Below, piece by piece: positions 8,063-16,478 of a stretch of 64,000 bases of DNA. Each line of letters begins with the position of its first letter. Position 1 is the first letter of the stretch. The position numbers were made by a program, and so were the translations under genes. Below the pieces are notes generated by a model that had not been told where the DNA came from, made no database searches, and was given only the letters and a program-made list of their open reading frames with translations. This DNA comes from UBA4408 sp002389785. Its GTDB lineage: Bacteria > Bacteroidota > Bacteroidia > UBA4408. Where the stretch lies: assembly GCA_035438985.1 (NCBI GenBank), contig DAORJK010000014.1, positions 1-64,000 on the forward strand, given 5' to 3'.

Positions 8063-8626
8063 ATGTTTGATTTTAAAGAAATTATTACAGTAACTATGAT
8101 TTTATTTGCTGTAATTGACGTGATCGGATCAATTCCAGTACTTATTGATTTGCGCACTAAAATAGGATTTATTCAAGCTGGAAAAGCCTCATTTGCCTCT
8201 CTGGCAATTATGTTGGTGTTTTTATTTGTAGGTGAAAAAATTCTGGCACTTATTGGACTTGATATCAGTTCATTTGCAATTGCCGGTTCATTTGTACTTT
8301 TCTTTATTGCCATTGAAATGATTCTTGGAATAACGCTTTATAAAGACAGCGTTCCGGCTACCGCTTCCATAGTTCCTATTGCATTTCCCTTAATTGCCGG
8401 TGCCGGTACACTTACCACCCTATTATCGCTTAAGGCTGAATATCACGATAGCAATATTATAGTGGCCATTTGCTTAAACATGGTAGTTGTTTATTTGGTA
8501 TTAAAAAACACCAAATACCTTGAAACTATTCTTGGCCCCGGAGGAATTAATATTGTGCGTAAGGTATTTGGCGTAATACTTTTAGCTATTGCAGTTAAAC
8601 TATTTCGAACCAATGCCGGTATGTAA
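8063..8626 (+). CDS. MarC family integral membrane protein
   Basis: A 187-residue hydrophobic protein with about six membrane segments and the MarC-family features: an N-terminal AVIDVIGSIPVLI segment, FFIAIEMILG, and PIAFPLIAGAGTL in the middle. It is an inner-membrane protein. The family was once linked to multiple antibiotic resistance, but its transport substrate is not established. It starts 8 bp after era. Confidence 0.9.
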   Translation: MFDFKEIITVTMILFAVIDVIGSIPVLIDLRTKIGFIQAGKASFASLAIMLVFLFVGEKILALIGLDISSFAIAGSFVLFFIAIEMILGITLYKDSVPATASIVPIAFPLIAGAGTLTTLLSLKAEYHDSNIIVAICLNMVVVYLVLKNTKYLETILGPGGINIVRKVFGVILLAIAVKLFRTNAGM

Positions 8627-8756
8627 TTTTGTTTTAATTACATTTAATCCTATTTTTAAATCATTAAACAAATGTACCCTTCTCAAAAGGCTTACACAGT
8701 TTAACAAATTGTTTATTGCATTCAATTACTAATTTAAATAACTAAATTTTCCTTTT

Positions 8757-9107
8757 ATGAAAAAGCAAAACTTAATTTTGACGCTGGTCTTGGTATCTGG
8801 CATGTTGTTTGTAAACTCATGTAAAACACAAAAAAAAGCTGTAGTAGAAGAAGCTTGTGCTAGCCCGGCTCCAACTTATTCAGCCAATGTTAAATCAATA
8901 ATAGAAAGCAATTGCTCCGTTAGTGGATGTCATTCAAAAGGAAAAGGTGACTTAAGAGTGTTCGAAAATTTAAAACGTGAAGCTGATGAAGGAGCAATTA
9001 AAAATTTGGTAGTTGTGAAAAAAAAGATGCCACCCAATAAACCTCTTAGTGATAGCGATATAAAGCTAATCGATTGCTGGTTGAAAGATGGGGGCAAGGA
9101 AAACTAA
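8757..9107 (+). CDS. lipoprotein with a c-type heme motif
   Basis: A 116-residue protein with a signal peptide ending in VNSC, so C22 is the probable lipidation site. The mature part has a CX4CH heme motif (C53 to H59, CSVSGCH) and a MPP near residue 91 that can supply the distal Met ligand. This pattern is common in small Bacteroidota cytochrome-like domains related to the planctomycete-type c domain. It is likely anchored in the envelope and may transfer electrons; the partner is unknown. The YceI gene follows after 16 bp. Confidence 0.75.
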   Translation: MKKQNLILTLVLVSGMLFVNSCKTQKKAVVEEACASPAPTYSANVKSIIESNCSVSGCHSKGKGDLRVFENLKREADEGAIKNLVVVKKKMPPNKPLSDSDIKLIDCWLKDGGKEN

Positions 9108-9123
9108 AATCTAAAACAAAAAA

Positions 9124-9681
9124 ATGAAAAAATTAATTTTAAGTATCAGCTGCGGAATCATCAGCTTAACCGGATTTTCACAAATTTATTTGGCCAACAA
9201 TAAAGCCGCTCAAATTAAGTTTTTTAGTACTACTCCGGTCGAAAACATTGATGCAACCAACGATGCGGTTACTTCAATTTTAAATACAAGTACCGATTCG
9301 GTAGGAGTAAAAGTGCCAATTAATGCTTTTATTTTTCCAAAATCGTTGATGCAAGAGCACTTCAACGAAAACTACATGGAAAGCGCCAAATATCCTAACG
9401 CTAAATTCAGTGGTAAGATAAACGAAAAGGTAGACTACACTAAAAATGGCGAATACAAAGTTACCTGTACCGGAACCCTTACCATACATGGAGTTGCTCA
9501 GCCAACAACCATTTCAGGTACATTAAAAATCAATGAAGGTAAAGTACATCTTGATTCAAAATTTGCCGTTAAATTAAAAGATTTCAAAATTGAGGTTCCT
9601 AAATTGGTTTTCCAAAATATTGCTGAATCAATTGATGTAACCATGACAGCTACCTATTCGCCCTATGTAAAAAAACAATAA
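9124..9681 (+). CDS. YceI family periplasmic protein
   Basis: A 185-residue protein with signal peptide MKKLILSISCGIISLTGFSQ and a single YceI lipocalin-like domain (SAKYPNAKFSGK, then GTLTIHGVAQPTTISGTL). YceI proteins bind isoprenoid-type lipids in other bacteria; the ligand here is not known. It is close behind the heme lipoprotein, and cytochrome/YceI neighbours are common, which suggests one operon. Confidence 0.9.
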   Translation: MKKLILSISCGIISLTGFSQIYLANNKAAQIKFFSTTPVENIDATNDAVTSILNTSTDSVGVKVPINAFIFPKSLMQEHFNENYMESAKYPNAKFSGKINEKVDYTKNGEYKVTCTGTLTIHGVAQPTTISGTLKINEGKVHLDSKFAVKLKDFKIEVPKLVFQNIAESIDVTMTATYSPYVKKQ

Positions 9682-9721
9682 GCTATTTGTTCACATTCTA
9701 CCTGTGAACAAAATTAATTAG

Positions 9722-9782
9722 GGCAAAGCGCTTTTGTACTTACTTTTGCAATAAAAATTGCGGTGAACAAAAGCGCTTTGCC
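9722..9782. repeat. perfect 16-bp inverted repeat around a promoter box
   Basis: GGCAAAGCGCTTTTGT (9722-9737) and its exact reverse complement (9767-9782) are separated by 29 bp. The right arm covers codons 2-7 of the DUF4271 gene. The spacer contains the -7 box TACTTTTG and the GTG start. It could form a hairpin or serve as an operator. Confidence 0.75.
9741..9748 (+). promoter_or_regulatory. candidate -7 box for DUF4271-hemD
   Basis: TACTTTTG matches TAnnTTTG and lies 14 bp before the GTG start, inside the inverted repeat. Confidence 0.4.
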
Positions 9783-10890
9783 ATTTATTTCAACTCCAAT
9801 TGACTCCAATCGCAATAAGAGTATCATATCGTATGATATTTCTGAATCGGAAGCCAGTAAGTCAACTACCATTGATAGTTTATTACCCAAAAAATCAATT
9901 CCTAAATTAGAACTAAGTGTTCCTATAGGGCCCGAACCAATTAAGGATTTTGTACCTACGCAGGCTAAAAAAGTAAAGGAAAAGAAAAAGGAGAAAATTG
10001 AACAAGCATCAAGCACTATTGCTGCAAAGGATTTACCGTTTACCGGTCCTTCCGCAATTCCCGAAAAACAATTAATACAACCAACCACCATCATAACCGA
10101 CACTGTTTCGCAAGTTAAGGAACTAGTGAAAGTTGTTCCTGTGAAGGTAAATAAAGTTGCACCGGAACATATCTACACCCGCAGTTTATTTGAAAGCAAC
10201 TTATTGCAAGTCCACCAAATTGAACCAAAGATTAGAAATAAAGAACACAGCGACTGGGTAACCGGAATATTGTTGTTAGTGGTGGTGATCGGTTGTATTA
10301 TAAATGTTTCGTACCGCAGCAGACTTAAACAATTGTTTAATGCTTTTGCCAGTAACCGATTTGTTCATCAAATGGTGCGCGAAGAAAATGTGATGTTTCA
10401 ACGTATCAATATCTTTTTATCGATGTTGTTTTTACTCATTACCTCCTTGTTTATATTTCAAATTGGCCGTTATTATAAATTGCCCTTTGCATCGAACAAT
10501 GATTTTGTAAACTATGCCGTTATCCTTTTTGCTTTGTTTGCCTTTTACTTCATTAAGATATCAGCCGTAAATTTTTTAGGATTTTTATTAAAAATTGAAA
10601 GGGAAATAAAGGAATATGTTTTTGCAGTGTTTCTATACAACCATTTTATAGGACTTGGACTAATACCAGTGGTTGTGCTGCTTGCCTTTGTACCAACTAT
10701 TCCTCAGCAGTTTGTTTTTATTGGCGCAGCTGTCTGTTTTATTGCTTCCTTTTTACTTCGAGCAATACGCAGCTTTGGAAATGCTTCAGGAACTTCTCGC
10801 TTTTCTGTTTTCTATTTATTTTTATATCTTTGCGCCCTTGAAATTTTACCTTTAGTGGTAATAACGAAGTTGATTATTAACATTGTATAG
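9763..10890 (+). CDS. DUF4271 membrane protein
   Basis: A 375-residue protein with a polar, Lys/Pro-rich N-terminal ~155 residues and about six membrane segments after it (first WVTGILLLVVVIGCII, last YLCALEILPLVVITKLI). This is the arrangement of DUF4271 proteins, which in Bacteroidota are typically encoded directly before hemD, as here (21-bp gap). Function unknown. I use GTG 9763 as the start, supported by the promoter box just upstream, but the extreme N-terminus is uncertain because the inverted repeat covers it. Confidence 0.75.
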   Translation: MNKSALPFISTPIDSNRNKSIISYDISESEASKSTTIDSLLPKKSIPKLELSVPIGPEPIKDFVPTQAKKVKEKKKEKIEQASSTIAAKDLPFTGPSAIPEKQLIQPTTIITDTVSQVKELVKVVPVKVNKVAPEHIYTRSLFESNLLQVHQIEPKIRNKEHSDWVTGILLLVVVIGCIINVSYRSRLKQLFNAFASNRFVHQMVREENVMFQRINIFLSMLFLLITSLFIFQIGRYYKLPFASNNDFVNYAVILFALFAFYFIKISAVNFLGFLLKIEREIKEYVFAVFLYNHFIGLGLIPVVVLLAFVPTIPQQFVFIGAAVCFIASFLLRAIRSFGNASGTSRFSVFYLFLYLCALEILPLVVITKLIINIV

Positions 10891-10911
10891 TTCGCGGGTA
10901 GAAAATAAATA

Positions 10912-11691
10912 ATGTCAAAGCAATTGAAGGAACCGAACAATTTGAAGGTTAAAAGCATTCTAGTTTCACAACCTAAACCGGAATCTGATAAATCACCCTA
11001 TTTTGACCTCGCTAAAAAGTGTAATGTAAAAATTGATTTCAGGCCCTTTATTCATGTTGAAGGGATTCCTGCTGCAGATTTTCGCAAAGACCGAATTAAT
11101 ATTTCGGAACATACAGCTGTTATTTTAACCAGCAAAAATGCCGTTGACCATTTTTTTAGAATGTGTCAGGAAATGCGTGTTTCTATTCCCGATACTCTCA
11201 AGTACTTTTGTATATCAGAATCAACTGCCTATTATTTACAGAAATATGTGGTTTACAGAAAGCGTAAGATTTTTCATGGCAAACAAACCTTTCTCGATTT
11301 AATTGATGTAATTAAAAAGCACAAAGAAGAAAAATTTTTATTGCCCTGCTCCGATAAACACAAAGAAGAAGTTCCTGAAGTTTTGGATCAATTAAATATT
11401 AATTATACCAAAGCAATCTTATACAAGACTGTTTGCAGCGACTTGAGCGACTTGGCTGATGTAAATTACGATGTATTGGTATTTTTTAGTCCTTCCGGGA
11501 TAAAATCTTTGTTTCAAAATTTCCCAAAGTTTAAACAAAACAAAACACGAATTGCAGCCTTTGGACCAACTACCGCGAAAGCAGTAAAAGAGGCAGGTTT
11601 AAAATTGGATATTCATGCTCCTATGCCGGCTGCCCCTTCTATGACAATGGCACTTGAACAATACATTGTTAAAGCCAATAAAGGAAAGTAA
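10912..11691 (+). CDS. hemD: uroporphyrinogen-III synthase
   Basis: A 259-residue HemD-fold protein that cyclises hydroxymethylbilane to uroporphyrinogen III in heme synthesis. The two-domain pattern is visible: an N-terminal ILVSQPKPESDKSPYF, AVILTSKNAVDHFF in the first half, and VLVFFSPSGIKSLF with IAAFGPTTAKAV in the second. HemD is poorly conserved, so the call also leans on the DUF4271-hemD neighbourhood. It begins with ATG at 10912. Confidence 0.88.
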   Translation: MSKQLKEPNNLKVKSILVSQPKPESDKSPYFDLAKKCNVKIDFRPFIHVEGIPAADFRKDRINISEHTAVILTSKNAVDHFFRMCQEMRVSIPDTLKYFCISESTAYYLQKYVVYRKRKIFHGKQTFLDLIDVIKKHKEEKFLLPCSDKHKEEVPEVLDQLNINYTKAILYKTVCSDLSDLADVNYDVLVFFSPSGIKSLFQNFPKFKQNKTRIAAFGPTTAKAVKEAGLKLDIHAPMPAAPSMTMALEQYIVKANKGK

Positions 11692-11857
11692 ACACTTTTC
11701 AAATCAGTTTTTTATTAAATTCAGTTACTAATTTTGATCCTTTAGGGCTTAATACTGTATTTGTTTTTATTGTTTGCCTCTATGTAATTGTGGATGCCAG
11801 TTAAGTGAAGAAGAGGATACGAAAATGCCCTATGTTCAAGAAATTTAATACCCTTCG

Positions 11858-12772
11858 CTACACAATCAAATCCCTCAATGCCTCCTCGCATTTATTAAAC
11901 TTAAACCCAAAACCTGCATTTTGAATTTTTTCACACGATACCCGGCTTCCTTCTAACAACATCACAGCCATTTCTCCTAATATGATTTTTAATACAAAAG
12001 CCGGTACATTCGGCAAGAAATAAGGTTTTCGTAAACTTTTGGCCAAAGCGATTGTAAGGTCCTTATTGTTAATGTGCTGTGGGGCTACCGCATTATAAGC
12101 TCCGTGGATAGTGTTGTCTTCTATTGCCTTTATGTACATAGCGCATAAATCGTGAATATGTATCCAGGGGAAATATTGTTTACCCGTACCAAAGGCAGAC
12201 GACAAACCAAATTTTGCAAACAACTTTAATTTTTCAATGGCTCCTCCATCTTTAGCAAAAACAACACCCGTGCGTAAAACAACAGTTCTGATACTTAATT
12301 CACTGAATTTGGCAACTGAATTTTCCCATTGAAGACATGTATTTCCTAAGAAGTCTTCAGCGGCGGCATCTGTTTCCTTATAAATTTTTTCGCTTGTGTA
12401 AGCTCCATAATAGCCCACACCAGATGCTGAAATAACAGCTGAAATTTGATGCTTGCTTTTGTCCACCGAATTATATAGCAATTGCATTGATTTTATTCGG
12501 CTATCCAAAATGTTCTGCTTTTGCGCAGCAGTCCATCTTTTTTGGGCGATGTTGGCACCCGCTAAATGCACTATATAGTTTACATTTTCAAGTGCTCTTT
12601 TATCGATAAATCCGCTATTAATATTCCAGTAAAAACTATTTTTTTCATTGCAAAAAGATTTATTACTTGAAAGTATTTTACACTGGTACCCTTTAGAAAG
12701 TAATAGTTGTTGCAGGTTTTTACCAATAAGTCCTGTGCCTCCTGTAATTAGTATGGTTTTACCGATAGTCAT
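11858..12772 (-). CDS. TIGR01777 family NAD(P)-dependent epimerase
   Basis: A 304-residue SDR-type protein with the N-terminal nucleotide motif ITGGTGLIGKNL, the family block SASGVGYYG, and a C-terminal DUF1731-type tail (AMYIKAIED, AVMLLEGSRVS). This family (SDR39U1-like, sometimes called sulA-like in old annotations) has no proven substrate in bacteria. It is monocistronic. A candidate -7 box ends only 4 bp before the ATG, so the transcript is probably leaderless. Confidence 0.88.
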   Translation of the reverse strand: MTIGKTILITGGTGLIGKNLQQLLLSKGYQCKILSSNKSFCNEKNSFYWNINSGFIDKRALENVNYIVHLAGANIAQKRWTAAQKQNILDSRIKSMQLLYNSVDKSKHQISAVISASGVGYYGAYTSEKIYKETDAAAEDFLGNTCLQWENSVAKFSELSIRTVVLRTGVVFAKDGGAIEKLKLFAKFGLSSAFGTGKQYFPWIHIHDLCAMYIKAIEDNTIHGAYNAVAPQHINNKDLTIALAKSLRKPYFLPNVPAFVLKIILGEMAVMLLEGSRVSCEKIQNAGFGFKFNKCEEALRDLIV

Positions 12773-12776
12773 AGCA

Positions 12777-12784
12777 CAAATTTA
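12777..12784 (-). promoter_or_regulatory. candidate -7 box of the TIGR01777 gene
   Basis: TAAATTTG on the minus strand, four bases before the ATG at 12772. Confidence 0.45.
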
Positions 12785-12930
12785 GGATTGATTCATGAAT
12801 AAAGTTAGTGCTTATTTAAGTAAGGCATATTACCAACTGTTAATTGCATCAGTTTTTGCTTTTCTGAGTCGCTATAGAAAGTAATTGCAGCGCCGCAATA
12901 CAGGTTAAATCAAGTGCAACAATTTTTCAT

Positions 12931-12959
12931 AAAAAAGGGCAGGAAATTCCTACCCTTTT
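12931..12959 (-). terminator. terminator after the small heat-shock gene
   Basis: 13-bp arms with one mismatch (AAAAGGGcAGGAA / TTCCTaCCCTTTT) followed on the minus strand by six T. It lies 29 bp after the stop of the Hsp20 gene. The A/T flanks may let it work in both directions. Confidence 0.75.
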
Positions 12960-12988
12960 AAACTAAACCAACAATCAAACCTTCTTAC

Positions 12989-13426
12989 TTAAGCTATATC
13001 AATTAATCGAGAAGGCTTTTCCTTTGCTTCTTCACGTTTAGGAATAGTAATGGTTAACAAACCATTTACATATTCGGCACTGATCATATCTTTATTTACC
13101 ATTTGTGGCAAATTAAAGCTACGCGAAAAAGATTCAAAGTTGAATTCCTTGCGTGTATATCCATCTTTGCTTTCTTCTATTTTAATTTCTGTTTCAGAAG
13201 AAACAGTAAGTACCGAATTGGTAACCTCCACCTTGAAATCTGATTTTTTCATTCCGGGAGCTGCTAATTCTAAAATAAAATTGTCCTTTGTTTCTTTTAC
13301 GTTTGCAGCCGGCAGGGTTAATTTTACATTTGAAAAATTGTAATCAAAAAAGTCTTTTCCCAAAAGTGTGTCAAAAAAAGTGGGAATTACGGGCATGTTG
13401 CTGTTTTTAAATTTTACTAGTGTCAT
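12989..13426 (-). CDS. small heat-shock protein (Hsp20/alpha-crystallin)
   Basis: A 145-residue chaperone that holds unfolding proteins in oligomers. The alpha-crystallin domain occupies about residues 35-135 (LELAAPGMKKSDFKVEV, then YTRKEFNFESFSRSF) and ends with the conserved VNGLLTITIPK block. The C-terminal tail contains the short SRLIDIA segment in place of a standard IXI motif. Unlike its neighbours it has a perfect AGGAGG ribosome site. It also has a 12-bp palindrome (13478-13489) upstream and a strong terminator downstream, so it is a single-gene unit. Confidence 0.95.
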   Translation of the reverse strand: MTLVKFKNSNMPVIPTFFDTLLGKDFFDYNFSNVKLTLPAANVKETKDNFILELAAPGMKKSDFKVEVTNSVLTVSSETEIKIEESKDGYTRKEFNFESFSRSFNLPQMVNKDMISAEYVNGLLTITIPKREEAKEKPSRLIDIA

Positions 13427-13433
13427 TTTTTAT

Positions 13434-13439
13434 CCTCCT
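13434..13439 (-). promoter_or_regulatory. strong Shine-Dalgarno site
   Basis: AGGAGG, 7 nt before the ATG of the Hsp20 gene. It stands out because most genes in this window lack any SD sequence. Confidence 0.8.
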
Positions 13440-13477
13440 GATTTTTAGATTTTATTAATTTGTTTTTTAAGTCTATT

Positions 13478-13489
13478 GAAAACGTTTTC
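13478..13489. promoter_or_regulatory. 12-bp palindrome GAAAACGTTTTC
   Basis: A perfect palindrome 52 bp upstream of the Hsp20 start. Its centre AACGTT resembles LacI-family operators; no regulator is identified. Confidence 0.35.
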
Positions 13490-13629
13490 GCAAGAAATTT
13501 TTCAAATTAAATGCCAATCAAAAAAAAATGAATTCTTGTCATTGGGAGACTCTATTTCAAGAAATATTGACTGAAAGTATTGATTTTAAAGGCCAATATG
13601 GCAGTTGCCCTTAAAGAATTGGTAGTTTT

Positions 13630-15342
13630 TTATTCGTAAAAATTAAAATCTTTCACCAATAGTTGCAAATTACTTTTACCCATCCATTCATTTTCACCAA
13701 TGGTATAACACATATCGAATGGCTTTTTTTGTAATAACTGCGTATAGTATTCTCCTAGGCCAAATGCTATACAAGGAAAGGAAATTTGTGTATTGCTTTG
13801 GATAGCATCCAACTTTAAATGATTGTTGCCAACCACCTTAGCAAAACCTTTATCAGTTAGGCCTTTTGAAGCAAATACCGGATGCATATTCTCGGGGCCA
13901 AAAGGTGCAAACTGTTTGAGGATGCGAAAAAACTTTGCATCAATGTCGGAGAAATCAAGCAATGCATCAATTTCGATTTCGGGAGTAAGCCATTTTTCAT
14001 CCATGGTAGCAGATACCACTTCTTCGAATTTTAGTTGAAATGCTTCAAGGTTTTCTTCCTTGAGCGATAAGCCTGCTGCATACTTGTGCCCTCCGAACTG
14101 TTCGAGCAAATGAGCACAAGCCTCGATAGCATTATATACATCAAAATTTTTCACCGAGCGTGCCGATCCTGTTAGTAGGCCATTTGATTGTGTTAACACA
14201 ATGGTGGGCCGGTAATATTTTTCGATGAGGCGCGATGCAACAATACCCACCACGCCTTTGTGCCAATCGGGTCGATAAAGTACGGTAGATTTTTTTTGAA
14301 TTAGATGGGCATCTTCACCAATAATTGCGAGCGCTTGTTCGGTAATTAATTTGTCAATGTTTTTTCGCTCGGTATTTGTACTGTTCAAGTTGTTACCCGA
14401 AATTGTTGCATGTTGGGCAGTTTCACTAAGTAAAAGCTCCACTGCCCTGTTTCCCGACTCCAATCTACCGGCTGCATTAATGCGTGGTGCAATAATGAAT
14501 ACCACGTCCGAAATTGTGAGCGGTTTTTGTTGTGAAAAATTTGCAATTTCAATCATTGCTTTAAATCCCGGCCGAGGGCGCTCATTTAATTCAATTAATC
14601 CAAAGTGTGCCAAAATTCTATTTTCACCAACAATTGGAACAATGTCGGCAGCAATACTTACAGCCACCAAATCAAGATAGGCTTGCAGCATAGAAAAATC
14701 AATGTCACTTTGCGCTGCATAGGCCTGTATTAATTTAAAGCCAATTCCACAACCGGTTAATTCTTTAAAAGGATAATTGCAATCTTCCCTTTTTGGATCT
14801 AAGACAGCTATTGCTTTGGGAATTGTTTCACCAGGCCGGTGATGATCACAAATAATAAAATCAATTCCTCGACTTGTAGCATAATCAATTTTATCGACAC
14901 TTTTAATTCCACAATCAAGCGCAATAATTAATGAAAAATTGTTGTTGGCGGCATACTCTATTCCCTTTATAGAAATTCCATATCCTTCACTGTAACGATC
15001 GGGAATATAATATTCAATGGCAGTATATTCCTTCTTCAGAAAACTATACATTAAAGCAACCGCTGTAGTGCCATCAACATCGTAATCGCCATAAATTAAG
15101 ATTCGTTCGCCCTTTTGAATTGCTCTTCTAACTCTGCTGACTGCTGCTTGCATGTCCTGCATCAAAAAAGGATCGTGCAAGGCTGTAAGCTGCGGACGAA
15201 AAAAGCTACGGGCTTCTTCAAAATTGGTAACTCCACGTTGAATCAATAGTGTTGCAAGAACTTTGTGAATATTGAGTTCGGCAGCAAGTGTATTGGTTTG
15301 TTGTTCGGAAGGAGCTTCAGCAATAACCCAACGTTTTTTCAT
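13630..15342 (-). CDS. recJ: single-stranded-DNA exonuclease RecJ
   Basis: A 570-residue 5'-3' ssDNA exonuclease of recombination and mismatch repair, of the usual family length. DHH-family motifs: DYDVDG (86-91), DCG (143-145) and DHH (166-168), all metal ligands. The DHHA1 part has GVVGIVASRLIEKY and FGGHKYAAGLSL, and a C-terminal OB-like region follows. It starts 9 bp after the histidine kinase gene ends, on the same strand, so the two are probably cotranscribed. Confidence 0.97.
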   Translation of the reverse strand: MKKRWVIAEAPSEQQTNTLAAELNIHKVLATLLIQRGVTNFEEARSFFRPQLTALHDPFLMQDMQAAVSRVRRAIQKGERILIYGDYDVDGTTAVALMYSFLKKEYTAIEYYIPDRYSEGYGISIKGIEYAANNNFSLIIALDCGIKSVDKIDYATSRGIDFIICDHHRPGETIPKAIAVLDPKREDCNYPFKELTGCGIGFKLIQAYAAQSDIDFSMLQAYLDLVAVSIAADIVPIVGENRILAHFGLIELNERPRPGFKAMIEIANFSQQKPLTISDVVFIIAPRINAAGRLESGNRAVELLLSETAQHATISGNNLNSTNTERKNIDKLITEQALAIIGEDAHLIQKKSTVLYRPDWHKGVVGIVASRLIEKYYRPTIVLTQSNGLLTGSARSVKNFDVYNAIEACAHLLEQFGGHKYAAGLSLKEENLEAFQLKFEEVVSATMDEKWLTPEIEIDALLDFSDIDAKFFRILKQFAPFGPENMHPVFASKGLTDKGFAKVVGNNHLKLDAIQSNTQISFPCIAFGLGEYYTQLLQKKPFDMCYTIGENEWMGKSNLQLLVKDFNFYE

Positions 15343-15351
15343 GCGGTAATT

Positions 15352-16338
15352 TTAGGTTATTAATACTATTTCGAAAATACTTCCTTTGGGTGAATTTTTT
15401 TTTACTTCAATTGTTCCATGATGAGCAACTACAAGTTTTTTTACAATGTAAAGACCGAGTCCGGTACCTTTGTTTTTGCGAGTTTCTTCATTACCAATTC
15501 GATAAAATTTATCAAAAATCAACTGCTTTTCAGCTTCCGCTATACCGCTACCTTCATCGGTAATTTGTAGTAAAATTTTGTGCTCGTATTTTTTTAGAAT
15601 ACAGGTAATTTGTGGAAAGTTTGGCGAATATTTAATAGCGTTTTCGTATAAGTTTGTGAGAATTGAAATAAAAGCAAAACGATCTGCTTCAAATTCAATT
15701 CCCTTTTCAATTAATAAGCTTAAACGATGTTGTTTTTGTTGCTGAAACAAAGTAGCAAGTTTATTCATTTCGCTTTCTACCAATTCCGAAAAATTTGAAA
15801 CCTGCTTTAAAAGTCTAAAACTATTGTCCTCCAAACGTACTGCAATGAGCACATTCTCAACCAATGCGTTTAATCGCTCTGTATCGGCAAGTGCGTTGTG
15901 GATAATTTCGTTTTGCTTTTCTTTGGGCAAATCTCTTTTTAATAAAGTTTCGAGTTGAAGCTTTGCAGAAGCTATCGGAGATTTTAGTTCATGTGTAATG
16001 GATAACAAAAAATTCTTTTGACGCAATCCTAACTCTGCTTCCTTTTTAAAAGTTTTTCGAGTTTGCAAAAATCCGGAAATCAACAATACCAAAAAAACAG
16101 TTCCTTCACCGGCAATCATTAACCAACGTTTTTTCAATTTAGCATGTAGTTCATTTTGTGCGCTTTCAATTTCGCCTGTATCAGAAGTTTGCAATTCAAT
16201 TATCTGTAGGCGTTGCTCAAGTACTTCGTTGTTCAACTTCACCATTAAATAACTCCACCAACTAAATTGAATAAACACATATACCACTAGTAAGTAGAAT
16301 AAAAAAAGCGGTCTAGGTCGTTTTTGTAAATGCGTCAT
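15352..16338 (-). CDS. sensor histidine kinase (orphan, HAMP-less)
   Basis: A 328-residue membrane kinase. TM1 is about 11-33 and TM2 about 72-92, with only ~40 residues between them, so its outer sensor part is minimal. The H-box SITHELKSP puts the phosphorylated His at 116. The ATPase part has N-box NLYENAIKYS, G1 DEGSGIAE and G2 GTGLGLYIVKKL. No response regulator is adjacent; the nearest in the window is at 5566-6210. A candidate promoter ends 5 bp before the ATG and overlaps a 7-bp dyad. Confidence 0.92.
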   Translation of the reverse strand: MTHLQKRPRPLFLFYLLVVYVFIQFSWWSYLMVKLNNEVLEQRLQIIELQTSDTGEIESAQNELHAKLKKRWLMIAGEGTVFLVLLISGFLQTRKTFKKEAELGLRQKNFLLSITHELKSPIASAKLQLETLLKRDLPKEKQNEIIHNALADTERLNALVENVLIAVRLEDNSFRLLKQVSNFSELVESEMNKLATLFQQQKQHRLSLLIEKGIEFEADRFAFISILTNLYENAIKYSPNFPQITCILKKYEHKILLQITDEGSGIAEAEKQLIFDKFYRIGNEETRKNKGTGLGLYIVKKLVVAHHGTIEVKKNSPKGSIFEIVLIT

Positions 16339-16341
16339 CGT

Positions 16342-16358
16342 AACAAATATAATTTGTT
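16342..16358 (-). promoter_or_regulatory. candidate -7 box of the histidine kinase inside a dyad
   Basis: TATATTTG (16344-16351, minus strand) lies 5 bp from the ATG. The perfect dyad AACAAAT-ATA-ATTTGTT (16342-16358) covers it, so a repressor could block it. Function inferred. Confidence 0.4.
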
Positions 16359-16478
16359 TTGAGCAATTCCATTTTTCTACTTGTGGAATTTTGAATTATC
16401 TTGCATCAGTGAATTGTTTTGTATCAAAAACAAACAAATTTTTCGGTCTTAATTTGTGTCTCATTTAATAAATCATTC

